Shown: one piece after another, positions 45,683 to 57,917 of the stretch
How positions within the stretch are numbered: position 1 is the first letter of the stretch
Layout: every line of letters begins with the position of its first letter
NCBI RefSeq assembly: GCF_023856365.1
Contig: NC_064551.1
Span: 18,848,349 to 18,912,348, forward strand
Direction of reading: 5' to 3'
Source: Brienomyrus brachyistius
Lineage: Eukaryota; Chordata; Actinopteri; Osteoglossiformes; Mormyridae
DNA: 64,000 nt
Notes under the pieces: generated by a model
What the model was told of the DNA's origin: nothing
The model's input: only the letters and a program-made list of their open reading frames with translations
Databases searched by the model: none
Translations under genes and position numbers: made by a program

Positions 45683-46079
45683 TTTGTTTAACGCTTCTCA
45701 TGAGGAAGAAAGGCTGCAGAAAGAATACAAGCGTGATGATTTTGAATGTGATTGTAAAAGTTAAGCTAAGTCATTTAGGTACTATAGGCTATAGCAAGAA
45801 TATATCACTTCAGGTAAGCAAAGATGGCTGCCTTGAGTATATAAATCAAATATAAATAACCATTAACCCTCAAATACATAGTAAATATACAGTAAGAGGT
45901 TTGCAGTGTGCTACTGCATTTTCCTGCAGGTCCACTTTTCTGCAGATTCTTTACAGCAGTCTAAGGCTCACACAGCTTGGCTGCCTGGATTATTACAGCT
46001 GCCATCCATAAATCAGCATCTGCTATAATTCCAAAGGACAGTATAATGATGGTGATTATCACAGCACAGTCGCCTCCCA

Positions 46080-46200
46080 GAGTGGCACGGTGGTGCAGTG
46101 GTAAGCACTGTTACTTGACACCTCTACTTGACCATGGCTTGGGCCTCCGCAGTAACACTCCTTCTGCTGAGTCAATAATAAATAGCTTTTATAACATGGA
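46080..46200 (+). repeat. dispersed repeat beginning GTGGCACGGTGGTGCAGTGG
   Basis: GTGGCACGGTGGTGCAGTGGTAAGCACTGTTACTTGACACCTCTACTT is the head of the same class of high-copy fish repeats as at 3500. It is truncated here. Confidence 0.65.
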
Positions 46201-47494
46201 ACACGGCTGATCCTTGGAGAGACATAACATTATATAACAGCTCTTGCTTACAGCAAAAGCATCTAGGGCAACACAGGGCATCTGCACAAAAGAGAAAATC
46301 CCAATGGTGAGATTTGTTGGGGGATGATAATAATTCAAGATTCAAGCCCAAAGGTGCATTAATAAATACAAAATGAATATAAAATAGAAGCTAAAAATAA
46401 TATAATCACACACATATGTTTAAACGGCCCTTCCATAGACAATGTTGTTCTACAAAAGAAATGTAATATATTTGATGCTTGAGTGCCAGATTAGCACAAA
46501 TGGATGAGAAAAGATCAGAACCATCCGGAGCCCAGTGTATTAAACGGAGGAAAGAAATTTGAAAAAGATAAAGGCGCGAGTATAATATTATGCATGTAAT
46601 GACAAAGGCGAGTGTAACAGAAGTATGTTTGTTAGCCAATATGGTAATAATGTTTACTTATATACTATAATTTTAGTATTTGTCTTTGTTACTGTTTTGT
46701 TATTTATGAATGTTATTTTTGTATAATTTTTTAAATATTTATACAGTTTTACATTTTTTCATAATTTATTTGTGTCATTCCAAATGTCTTATTAAAAATT
46801 ATGGTGCCAAATGGTGCTTTTCTTTTTTGCTTACTGTTCCCAGGGGGGCTGGGGGTGGGAGATATATAGTTTTTGTTGTCGGCGGGGGGTGGGGCCGGCG
46901 GGTAACAGACACTGAATGACCCAGCATGCCATACAAGGAAGAACCTGCTTCTTACCATGCTTTATCTATTCTACGTTTGTTGAAATAGGGTTAATAACCA
47001 TGAATGTGAGTAGAAAAGCCAGAGCTGGCTATGGGAATACGTGTGTGTGCTTGTGTGCATCTGTCTTTGAACATGCCTGGATCAACGAGGTAAGTGCAAA
47101 TGCAGGTTACAACAAGGTGGTGGAGAAGACATTTGCTACCCCAGACATGGAATTGCAGCTGCTCCTCACACAGAGTGCATGGAAATCCCTTCATCTTTCC
47201 CCTTTGTGTCACCCCTGGGGCCTCCTCATTTGCTGCAATTGCCAACTTCATTTAATAAACTATATCTGAGGGCAAGAGGTCAAAGATGCATGCATGAGCT
47301 TGTGTGTGGGTATGAGGCTTAGCCCATAGTGGTTCAAATGCTGAGATCGGAAAGGTGAACACACAATCAGGTGAACACACAATCAGGCCCCGCAGCGAGG
47401 TCCTTAATAGACATAGACACTTTTTATTGATCTTTTTGTCTTTTAATTAAAATTGTCTTTTACGCCTCCCACAACTTTTTTCATAGAGGAAGTT
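46201..47494. other. intergenic
   Basis: A G-rich segment, GGGGGGCTGGGGGTGGGAGA and GGCGGGGGGTGGGGCCGGCG at 46842-46901, stands out from AT-rich DNA and could form a G-quadruplex. Confidence 0.5.
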
Positions 47495-47645
47495 GTCTGC
47501 GAAGGGCTGCCACCCGTAGCAGCGCCCAGGGAGCTGGGGGTTAAGGGCCTTGCTCAATGACCCACAGGCTGAGGCTGGGTTTGAACCTGCGACCTTCTGA
47601 TTACAGGCACACAGGCTTAGCCCACTGAGCCACACGCTGCCCCCA
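47495..47645 (-). mobile_element. tRNA-derived SINE, minus strand, well preserved
   Basis: On the minus strand: GGGGGCAGCGTGTGGCTCAG-TGGGCTAAGCC (A box), GGTCGCAGGTTCAAACCC (B box), then TCATTGAGCAAGGCCCTTAACCCCCAGCTCCCTGGGCGCTGC. A clear tRNA-like head is retained, but it is not a functional tRNA because the anticodon stem and acceptor stem do not close. Confidence 0.85.
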
Positions 47646-48154
47646 TACCATGTGCTGCAGGGGCTGGATGACCACTGTGACTACAGACGTGGTGAGTGTT
47701 ATACGCATGTGCCAGTGGTTTCGTGTAAAGGCAGCAAAAACAGATGAAGCAGCCTCATCACTGTGCCGGCGCATGGGCACGATCCCAGGCCCACAGCTAA
47801 GACCAACAAGGCTCAAGAGCCCACCTGCTTCCCAGCTTAAAGTGCGAGGGGAGTGACTGAGGGGACCGGCGTGCAGAGGCAAGAATCAATGTTTCAAATT
47901 CCTGTGCGAGACATAAGCTTTGCACAATAACAAGTAGCAGAAAGAGAAATGAATGAGGACTCAATCGAATGGGACCAAACAGGAATGATCTGCGACCTGT
48001 CTGTCCCTGAGATCACTTCAGATTCAACACATAGTTAAAAATATTACTGATTAAAGTGAAAATTTTACACAAAAAATTAGTTAGTGAAAAGAAAAACAAT
48101 TCAACAATGTTAAGAGTCATAATGATCCCAGTAGATTGTGAGATTAAGAACGAT

Positions 48155-48325
48155 TCCAGTGGAATATAAAAATAAAAAAAAATGAAAATGAATCCAGTGG
48201 AATGTGACAATAAAAATTATTCAAATGGAATGTGACGATAAAAATGATTCAAATGGAATGTGACGATAAAAATGATTCAAATGGAATGTGACGATAAGAA
48301 TGATTCAATTGGAGTGAGACAAAAA
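48155..48325 (+). repeat. 28-bp minisatellite
   Basis: Imperfect copies of AATGTGACGATAAAAATGAT-TCAAATGG (48220-48310 best), with weaker copies upstream containing ATTCCAGTGGAAT. Confidence 0.88.
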
Positions 48326-48348
48326 CAATGATTCCAGTCGAATATGGC

Positions 48349-48532
48349 AAGTAGAATCCCACAGTCGGTCCATGTTTTTGCTCCCTTCCAGCTCCCCACC
48401 AGACAGTCCACATTTTTACTCCCTTGGGGCTCCCTGTCAAACCGTACTCAGTTTTGCTCCCTACCAGGAGCTGAGAGGGAGCAAAGACATGGACTATCTG
48501 TGGGTCCCCGAGGACCGGATTGGGAAACACTG
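48349..48532. mobile_element. hAT-like MITE, family copy 1 (diverged)
   Basis: The right end CCGGATTGGGAAACACTG (to 48532) and the internal blocks TTTTTGCTCCCT, GACAGTCCACATTTTTACTC and TGGACTATCTGTGGGTCCCC match the copies at 57757 and 59424. The left end is decayed and no clear target duplication is visible. Confidence 0.7.
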
Positions 48533-49082
48533 CAAGATGGAGTGACGAGGAGGCTTTTCTTCACCTAGGTTTCTTTTCAGCAGAAAGGCAACAGCATGTC
48601 ATACCTCTATTAACACTGCTAACTAACAACCACATCTGCCATAGAAAAACAGAGTATGCAAATCACAAATATGTGCAGGCAGGGTCAACTAAACAACTAC
48701 CATAATACCGATTATCTATGATAAAACTGCAAACAGATACAGAGAAAATTATGATAATTTATACAGATAAAGCAAACCGAAGCAAACCAAAGCGTCCCTT
48801 TTGTCTACCAAAATTAAGGACTCAGGCCAGCTTAGAACATTAAAACCAGATTTTGAATCCCTTCACTGACCTTCTAAACCTGGAATGGAATTTTCGGGTG
48901 GTCTCTGTTATGCTTACTAAACATCACTGGTCAAGCACTCTGCTTGTTGTAAACAATCTTGGATAGCTAGTTCGTACTGAGCGGTTTAAAACCAATCCTG
49001 CCACCAACCCCCAAGTTTTTTTCCCAGTAAGTTGGAGGACCTCCTTATGTAGATTAACATCATACCCAGGATGAATCATATA

Positions 49083-49199
49083 ACAGAATTTCGCTTATAA
49101 CGGACGGATAACAATTTGGTCAGGGCATACAGCAACTCTGGATATAACGGACTGTTTTGCCAGGTCCCGTAAAGTCCGTTATAACGGGATTTGACTGTG
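49083..49199. mobile_element. pogo/Tigger-like MITE fragment
   Basis: CGCTTATAACGGACGG on the left pairs with CCGTTATAACGGGATTTGACT on the right (read in reverse complement, AGTCAAATCCCGTTATAACGG). Ends of the AGTCAAACCTCGTTATAACG type are typical of pogo-group elements. The left end is more degenerate. Confidence 0.6.
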
Positions 49200-49839
49200 T
49201 AGTGAAAAGGAACGTGTGAAGTCATTCAGGACTTTATCTATGTACACTCATTATTATGGAGATGCATACACATCACACTGTTTTTTATATCTGGCATTAA
49301 CCACAGTCATTATTATTGGCATCTTTGTTGAAAATAATATTAATATTTTAATCTCAAACATGTGGAGTACCTGTATTTATTAATTTAATAATTATTTTTA
49401 TTGATAATATCTTTTTATTGATAAATAATAATATTCTCCTGCAACGGGTTGGTGCCTCTTCCTGGGTTATTCCCTGCCTTACACATGTAGCTTCTGGGAG
49501 AGGTTAGATATGCCAGTGACTCTACGTAAGATAAGCAGGTTGGCTGCTTTGTTTTTATACCACGCTGTTCTATGCAGCCACTTACCTGTGGAGCAGTTCC
49601 AGGCCTATCTGCCCCCAGGGTATTTATTTTGTTCATTCAAACAAATGTGAAATGTACCTCTAACAATCACTACTTCTCTCACGTTTCCCTCCCTTCTCAC
49701 ACATTTCCCTGCTCTCTTTCATTCTTTCATAGCAAATGAGTTCAAGTGAGATGACTACTAACTTTCCCCAAAATGCAGGCCAGAGGTGGGGGGTATGGGA
49801 GTGCCTGAGCCCACAGAGTGCACCTGCCCTTGAAAAAGT

Positions 49840-50115
49840 CTCAGCTAAAATGTATGTTGAATTTTCGTGTTATAATGCACTATATACCTTTATAATGCCG
49901 TTATAATGCGTCCTTAATGCTTATACCGACCATTATAATACATTATGAAGGTGTCTATAGTGCATTATAGATGAGAGCTTCATAAAGCATCCATAATGCA
50001 TAATACACATGGCTATAATGTGTTATGCCTTTTTATAAATATTTATTTCCATGTTTATAATGCTTTATGAATGCCTTATTGTTTACGAATGTGTTTACTA
50101 AAATCAAGTATAGTG
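49840..50115. repeat. AT-rich repeat built of TTATAATGC palindromes
   Basis: Repeated TTATAATGC, CATTATAA, GTGCATTATAGATG, TTCATAAAGCAT and TATAATGTGTTATGC words in both orientations, ending AAGTATAGTGTTACC, a recognisable interspersed fish repeat. No coding capacity. Confidence 0.65.
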
Positions 50116-50839
50116 TTACCAAAAATTGCAGTACAGTTTAAGAGTTCAGGCATGTGGGGAGACAGTAAGCGGAGGAGGCGACTTTCACAGGAACACCTCA
50201 CCCAGTGATGTCAGGTTCATTCAGGTGGCCGGATGGCCAGAAAAAGCTAATTATTCAGCCTGGCTTGGATAACTTATTGTCTCATTGCTATTGGCTGAAC
50301 CAGCCTCCCTGACTCACAATAAAACTGTAACTGGAAGCACATGCTTGGGAGGCGGGAAGCCCAGAGATGTGGCTCTGCAGCCTGGGATCCCAGCTGCGCA
50401 GCAGAGCCTGGCAAAGGACCAGCAGGATGATCTGTAGAAGGACCAGGCCCCTCGTGGCAGAAACAGAAGACTCACATTAAATCCCATCAACCTGTCTGTT
50501 TATATAATGGATTCCATAAATGCCCTGGGGTCCTTTTATCCAAACCTTCCTGTATCAGTACAGCAGGGATGTCCTGGGGGCAAACCGCAGCCTCACTGGG
50601 AATAACCCATGCAGCATCATTCACTGGTAAAATGTCCACGATGAAGACCCCGTTCTGACAGCCTTTTACAGCAGAATTATGGTGCATAAGCAGTCGGTGT
50701 TACTTTATCTTATCATCACAAAGCACTGCATATTAAGTTTTATTGATTTAGCAGCCGTATTTATCAAAAACACCATGCATTGTTTGAGAAAGCAGGGTGA
50801 GACAGTGCTTGTAGCAACTGAAGTTAATAGATAGTGAAA

Positions 50840-50935
50840 GCACTCTGCCGACTCGGGGATCTAAATCAACAACCTTCCAATCACAAGCACAGGCTCCAAA
50901 CCCACTCAGCCACACAGCACCCAGAGTGTCTTGAC
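50840..50935 (-). mobile_element. SINE head, minus strand
   Basis: CAACCTTCCAATCACAAGCACAGGCTCCAAACCCACTCAGCCACACAGC is the reverse complement of a GCTGTGTGGCTGAGTGGGTTTGG tRNA-like head with the usual variable region. Confidence 0.7.
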
Positions 50936-51332
50936 TCGCAGATTCAAAGCATGTTATTAGCTGGTGCTAAGAATGGCCCCACTGTATGAATTATGGTCCC
51001 CCACCTTAACAATTCTAGAATCACTCCCTGAGAAAGACACAGTTGCCTCACACATTTTCCAGCTCAATGAGACCCTCCAGCTTGCAGTGAAGTCATGCAT
51101 TCTGCTAGTGGAGGAAATGTTTAACCCACTGGTCCCATAAAACTGGAATCCACACAGTCTACTGAGTGATTTATTTCATCATCAGCAAGAGCTTTTCATC
51201 CAATTTAATTAAAGTAGATTGAGCCTTTATGGAAAGTGAGGACTCACCTACCATCTCACCCTCTGACCATCCATGAGCTCGACTTAGTGGGATAAGCATA
51301 ACTAACCCTGAATACTCAATAAAGGATTGCCC

Positions 51333-51475
51333 TTCCATCCATCCATCCATCCATCCATCCATCCATCCATCCATCCATCCATCCATCCTTCCTTCCATCC
51401 ATTAAACCACTTGGATCCCAGGCAGCACTGGGCATGTAGAACTGATTCCAGTCCATCACAATACATTCAGGTGAA
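51333..51475 (-). repeat. (ATCC)n microsatellite and attached TGGA-tail repeat
   Basis: About 14 ATCC units (51336-51390) lead into CATTAAACCACTTGGATCCCAGGCAGCACTGGGCATG, a truncated copy of the dispersed repeat in minus orientation. Confidence 0.8.
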
Positions 51476-52344
51476 GCAAAAAAGAAAATTATAAAATTAA
51501 TATGAATCCAATAATCATATTTAAATATGATATAGACCATATATAAAATGGTATTAGCATATAACCTAAGCATATCCTCCCATATACTTTAAACAATCTC
51601 TAGATTACTTATAATACCTAATATAATGTGAATGCTATATAAATAGTTATTATTTAGGATTTTTCAATCCATGGTTGAATACTTGAGTATTTTTAATCGA
51701 CAGTCGGTTGAATCTGTGAATGCAGAACCTGCAGATGAAGAGGGCCGACTGTATGCTTGTGTGGGATCCAATCACTATCAATCTCAGTTCCACACTACAG
51801 TTTGAAATATCTGCAGCCCTGCAGCCATGAGGAGAACCAGGTGCATACGAATCCCCCCCCCCTACCACCTGCACAACCATAAACACACTTGGAGAGCCCA
51901 CTGAAGCCTGTCTGATCTTCATTCCACACTTGTTTACCTATTTGTTAAGTTTCGGCTTGGACAATGCGTTGAGTCTCCAGCGTGGCTTGCTAGGGTAATG
52001 GCCTTACCATGTGGAACCCAGAGCTCACACAAGTTCAATGTTTCCACAAGCTTTTAAATTGCATACAGCAATGGAAAAACAGAAGCTGAAAAGGAGAAGC
52101 AGGAATCAGCATTACGCAACAATCAAACCCCAAAAATAATACAGGCATAACCAGGGGGAGGGGGAGGTGCAGACCCCTGGTGATTTATAACTAGTCTACG
52201 AAGATGAGTGAATAAAATTCAGATCAGGCTGATTCCCCCATGTAGGAGACCAGAGAGCATAGAGAGAGTGGGGTAAACATAAGAGTAGAGACAGAGTTTG
52301 GAGGAAAGATACCGAGAGGCAGAGGGAGGTATAGAAAGTCAAAA

Positions 52345-53492
52345 GTCACTCACACTCACAAACAGATCACGTGCACACAAAGATCACTCACACTCACAAA
52401 CAGATCACGTGCACACAAAGGTCACACACACTCACAAACAGATCACGTGCACACAAAGGTCACACACACTCACAAACAGATCACGTGCACACAAAGGTCA
52501 CACACACTCACAAACAGATCACGTGCACACAAAGGTCACACACACTCACAAACAGATCACGTGCACACAAAGGTCACACACTCACAAACAGATCACGTGC
52601 ACACAAAGGTCACACACACTCACAAACAGATCACGTGCACACAAAGGTCACTCACACTCACAAACAGATCACATGCACACAAAGATCACTCACACTCACA
52701 AACAGATCACATGCACACAAAGGTCACACACACTCACAAACAGATCACGTGCACACAAAGGTCACACACACTCACAAACAGATCACGTGCACACAAAGAT
52801 CACACACACTCACAAACAGATCACGTGCACACAAAGGTCACACACACTCACAAACAGATCACGTGCACACAAAGGTCACACACACTCACAAACAGATCAC
52901 ATGCACACAAAGGTCACTCACACTCACAAACAGATCACATGCACACAAAGATCACTCACACTCACAAACAGATCACATGCACACAAAGATCACTCACACT
53001 CACAAACAGATCACGTGCACACAAAGGTCACACACACTCACAAACAGATCACATGCACACAAAGATCACTCACACTCACAAAGAGATCACGTGCACACAA
53101 AGATCACTCACACTCACAAACAGATCACATGCACACAAAGGTCACACACACTCACAAACAGATCACATGCACACAAAGATCACTCACACTCACAAACAGA
53201 TCACGTGCACACAAAGGTCACACACACTCACAAACAGATCACATGCACACAAAGATCACTCACACTCACAAACAGATCACGTGCACACAAAGGTCACACA
53301 CACTCACCAACAGATCACATGCACACAAAGATCACTCACACTCACAAACAAATCACGTGCACACAAAGGTCACACACACTCACAAACAGATCACATGCAC
53401 ACAAAGATCACACATACACTCACAAACAGATCACATGCACACAAAGATCACTCACACTCACAAACAGATCACGTGCACACAAAGGTCACACA
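52345..53492 (+). repeat. 38-bp minisatellite with repeated E-box (CACGTG/CACATG)
   Basis: About 30 tandem copies of GATCACGTGCACACAAAGGT-CACACACACTCACAAACA. Two kinds of variation run through the array: CACGTG versus CACATG, and AAGGTCACACAC versus AAGATCACTCAC. The unit is free of stops in all three + frames, so three overlapping open frames of about 380-450 codons appear. The 38-bp period simply rotates the same His/Thr-rich peptide through the frames. I see no gene evidence for any of them. Confidence 0.97.
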
Positions 53493-56072
53493 TGGAAATG
53501 TCGCACAGGGGCTTTGTAATAAGATGCCAGGAATGGCTCTGCAATATAGACTATTTGTCAGGGAAAAGAGCAACTCCCAGCTTGTTTTCACATTCATCAG
53601 GAATCTGCATCTGCTCCATACACAGGCAGGGGCATTGACCTCAATCTGGACCACACTAGTCCATTAATAGGAAAAGCACCAATCAGATGCAGCTCCATAG
53701 CACAGATCTCGTCAGTCACACTGAATGGTAACAATCTGATCTGCGGCGTGAGTAATGCTCAGCAATCACACTCCTTTACTCATAACGATTTCTCTCCTCT
53801 GGGCAAAAAGATGACATAAATGGGATAATCGTCTGGAGAGAAAATGGATAGTCGGTTTTAAGAGAATTTCCCAGTTTGTATCAAGCAACAAAGGGAGAAA
53901 CATCAGTGACACTAACAACTGTGACATTCTATTGAATTCTACTCAAAATGTCGTCTTTAATCAGTCTCACAGTGGAAAAAGAAGCAAAATACTCACAGAA
54001 ATTCCTCCATTTTCTGTCCAAGCTCGATCCCTGGTGTGATAGGAATGTTTTGTCTACATATCGGTTGTTCCTACTTAGGTTGGTAATGCTGAAGCTTGCG
54101 GTCAATGTGATACTTCTTCTAATATCCAACTATAAAAAAATGTTTATTTATATGGTCTTTCTAAATCGCGGATTTTCACCTATCGCTGATGTGGGGACTT
54201 CACCTATCGCTGGAACGTAACTTCCCCGATCGGCGGGGGATCGCTGTACTTGTCACTGCATCAAAGAAAGACACAAACAAGGCAATCAAATCATCAACAC
54301 CACTAAGGATCCACCGAGAAGATCACATGCACTTTGATTTTCAGTTGTACTCTTTCACACCTGGTTTAGATGGAACGTTTCTTTGGGCTACCAACCTTGA
54401 GGCTACAAATCTCTAATAGTACCCAGTGCACTAGCCAGCTATAGCTCAATCATTGGGTTGTCATTAAAACATCAGTATGGACTTTATTTACTGTTTATCA
54501 ACAGTCACCTGACTGACTATAGTCTAATTAAATGTGAATATAAAAGACCCCTCTAGTGTAGTGACTGTGAGTGGACCACAGACTGCCCCCAAACCTTGCA
54601 GATGCATGATTTGAGTGGGGGTAAAGACCACTGCTACCTTTAAACCTTTATAGTTACTCATTGCATCATCTGTAATGTGCCTGTGACCATTATCAGACAA
54701 AAGATCAACATGGTTGCCTACAGGGACACCTTGAGGAAGACTGAAGAAATGCAGGCTGTCTGCATAATGACCACCTGACCTGGGTATAAGGGGTTTGGGA
54801 GAGTCCTTCTGGATGTTTGGCAAACAAAGCTTAACAATGACATGATTCCGCACACCCAGCCTAACAAAGACACCTCTCCGACTCAGGGAACCTGACACTA
54901 TCATCCGTGGAAAAGGGAAAGTTCAGGAACTCTAGCCCCAGAGCCTCACGCCGAGTGTTTCCATGGGAATTTCCCCCAAACTCAACACGGACAGCAGTTA
55001 CGAGTTCAGTTTAGACTGAGGCACTTCCCCTGCTTTGCCTGGAGGCCTGAATAAAGATGCTAAGTGTGGCACCGTTTCTTAAACAGCTCTGCTAAGTCCA
55101 TGTCTCCTTTTCCAGTAAACAAGCAAAAGCAGCCACTCCTTCAGCACAATCCTGCTGAGGGCCAACTCGGTCCAACAGCATCCCTCCAAATAACAGCCTC
55201 TGAGATGCTAATGTCCCTCTGTTCAGCAAACGTGTCCTTTAGTTCAGGAAGCAAATGACACTCGGTAATTGTGGCCAGGCTAAAAAGCCCACCAGTTCCA
55301 GCCCGGGACCGAAGAAAGATCCCACATGATACGGGGTGTTACTCTCTTGCTGGGCCTTTTCATTTTGTCCCAACCTTGGATCTTTATGTGGTGAGCTGCC
55401 ATGTGTTTTCTTACAGTGGTAAGAAGATGAAGCCACATATTCAGTGAGGCGGGGTGTGTGTGTGTGTGTGTGTTATCATCCAACAGAAAGATACTGGTAA
55501 CACTCTCAGTATATGAGCAGCAGTAACACTCGAGTGTAGGAATACTAATAGATATTGGCTGTAAAACAATTTAAATGGATTAACAGAAAGTATCATATAA
55601 TGTGCAGAATTAAGTGAAGACTTCTGTGTCTCTGCATATTGCTGTTTTCCATTTAATTGTTTCCAGCAAAAATGACAACTTAGCAGATCTGAACTTTATT
55701 CTTATGGAGGGAAGAAAATTGTCACTTAGCAGACTAAGGACAAACTGAAACCAGGAGACATGGAGACACACACACACAGCCACTCACTGATTAAAAACTC
55801 AGTCACGCAGACAGTTCCCCCCTTTCTGCTGTGCTTAACAAAAGACTGTGCTTCAGAGCAGTGACAGGACATGCCTGCAGCCAGACCGCACTGCAAATAA
55901 GCTTTGTCTGATGGTTATTGGAAGCAGCTTCAATTACCATATTTAAGATTTTGTTATTAAAAGGACATAGCCTGGAGGAATGCAGTAACAGGAGATCTGT
56001 GTGGGACACCGGATGACACTTTGTTCACGGTATTATTATCTTTTGTAGCCATGTGCAGAGTCAGAGACAAGC
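53493..56072. other. intergenic, nothing recognised
   Basis: A duplicated phrase, TTTCACCTATCGCTG / CTTCACCTATCGCTG, occurs at 54174-54213. Frames up to 126 codons without motifs. Confidence 0.5.
55453..55474 (+). repeat. (GT)n microsatellite
   Basis: Eleven GT units. Confidence 0.95.
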
Positions 56073-56366
56073 AGAGCATGCAGATTCAGAGCATGCAGAT
56101 TCAGATCATGCCGATTCAGAGCATGCCGATTCAGAGCATGCCGATTCAGAGCATGCCGATTCAGATCATGCACATTCAGAGCATGTAGATTCAGAGCATG
56201 CAGATTCAGATCATGCAGATTCAGAGCATGCATTCAGAGCATGCAGATTCAGATCATGCCGATTCAGAGCATGCCGATTCAGATCATGCCGATTCAGATC
56301 ATGCCGATTCAGAGCATGCAGATTCAGAGCATGCAGATTCAAAGCATGCAGATTCAGATCATGCCC
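56073..56366 (+). repeat. 15-bp minisatellite GATTCAGAGCATGCC
   Basis: About 20 copies of GATTCAGA[GT]CATGC[AC], one of them shortened at 56230. Each has a CATGC core, mostly the SphI-type palindrome GCATGC. The 15-base period keeps frames open in both strands (His-Ala-Asp-Ser-Glu on +). Confidence 0.96.
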
Positions 56367-57756
56367 TTCCCCCGCTGTCATATGGCACCTTGAAAAACTG
56401 TTTCTGTGCATACTGACAAAAGAAGTATTACACAAATCAAGAGTCCCCGCCCCTACAATAAATGCATTATTGAATTGTCTGATTAATTCAACCAAAAGCT
56501 CAATCAAGACTAATTAAGTAAGAGACTGGCTAGAAGCTTCATGCAGCAGTAATGAAAATGGTGTGTAATCCTATGACATGTTGTATCTTTTACTGGAAAT
56601 TGCAGAAATGTTGACAATTGGCAGCTTGCCGTTGAATTATAGCTGAAAGTTCCTTTTGATTATTTATTAAATCTATTAAATACAGGGTATTCTTGCATAT
56701 GATCTCATCTGATGACCTGTAAATGAACCCAGTCACGTTTAACAAATAGGTTCACTATATGATTCACTTGGTGTTTAGCTGGAAAGTGACACTAAAACTG
56801 GATTGATCTCTTGTCCATGGAAATAGAACTTCTGAGGCAGCAGTTGAACCGATATGAGCTGGATGAGACCCTGGGGAGGAGATGGTGGCTACACTGCTCA
56901 GCCCAGCACAGAAGCTGAGTCAAAAATGATGTAACAATGGCAGCTGAAGCTGGCAATGCAGCTGGGCTCACGCCCCTTGATCGTACTGCCGTTCGACACA
57001 GCTGACCATTCTATACTGCTGCATACGCCTGAATCTGAAGCTGGATTGTGTGTAATGGGGTTTAAGCAGTTTGGCTTTTATGTAACTAACTGATATCACT
57101 ATGTCAAGTGTCTAAAAATCAGCACTCCTTCGCAATGTCACTCAAAATATTTGTACAAATACTTAACCTTCATTTGAACAGTTTTGATTGATAGAGGTGC
57201 TGTAATCTAACAATGAAAAGTTGACTTAAAAATCTTTCTTTTAACAAAAACAAAGACAGAAATTTATTGTGTGATGAAAAAGTAAGTTCCTGCTTAGTAG
57301 TGGGTATGCCTCCTTTGACAGGAACGACTTCTTAAAATTATTTCTCATACCTGCTTTTTACATTGACCTGGAGAAATATTTTCCCCTTCCTCCGGGGGAC
57401 TTCAGCATGTCCGGCCCCTGCTCAAGTCCCCCGCAATTTCAATTGGATTAATTTGACTTGGCCATTCTACAACCCTCCATATCACTGATCTGAGTAATTC
57501 CTTCGTAGATTTGTCTGCATGTTTGGAGTCATTATTATTTTAAGAGACCCACTTTTTGACAGTGGACGGTTCTGGTCCATTCAGACAGCTGGTCGTCTCC
57601 CCCTGCCATAGGGTGGCTTGTTGGAGAGTCTAAAGACTAAAGGCAGAAGTTACCTTATGTAAGGCTCCATGGAGCAGTGAGACTGTCTCGGTCTCTTGTT
57701 GAAAGAACACTCAGCATTTCTGTGAGGGTCTGGACCATGAGAAGTTCACTCCAGGG
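56367..57756. other. intergenic, nothing recognised
   Basis: A phrase near 57290-57460 (CTTAGTAGTGGGTATGCCTC...GGGGGACTTCAGCATGTCCG) looks repeat-derived but could not be assigned. Confidence 0.4.
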
Positions 57757-57909
57757 CAGCGTTTCCCAATCCAGTCCGTGGGGACCCACAATCAATCCGT
57801 GTTTTTGCTCCGTACCAGACAGGCCACATTTTTTGCTCCCTAGGGAGCTGGGAGGGAATAAAAATATGGACTGTCTGTGGGTCCCTGAGGACCGGATTGG
57901 GAAACACTG
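57757..57909. mobile_element. hAT-like MITE, family copy 2
   Basis: Terminal inverted repeats are CAGCGTTTCCCAATCCAGTC and the reverse complement of GGACCGGATTGGGAAACACTG. They are flanked by CTCCAGGG (57749-57756) and CTCTAGGG (57910-57917), an 8-bp target duplication with one mismatch. No coding capacity. Confidence 0.85.
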
Positions 57910-57917
57910 CTCTAGGG

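Noticed and set aside
47560..47645. tRNA gene candidate on the minus strand
   Set aside because: It has A- and B-box-like sequence but no closed acceptor or anticodon stem, and it continues into the SINE core, so it is a SINE head and not a tRNA gene.
52345..53492. CRISPR-like regular repeats
   Set aside because: Units are directly tandem with no unique spacers, and the context is a vertebrate genome. The same applies to the other minisatellites.
52298..53667. Three overlapping open frames of 382-446 codons
   Set aside because: They are the same 38-bp satellite read in three frames. There is no start context, no homology, and no composition other than the repeat.
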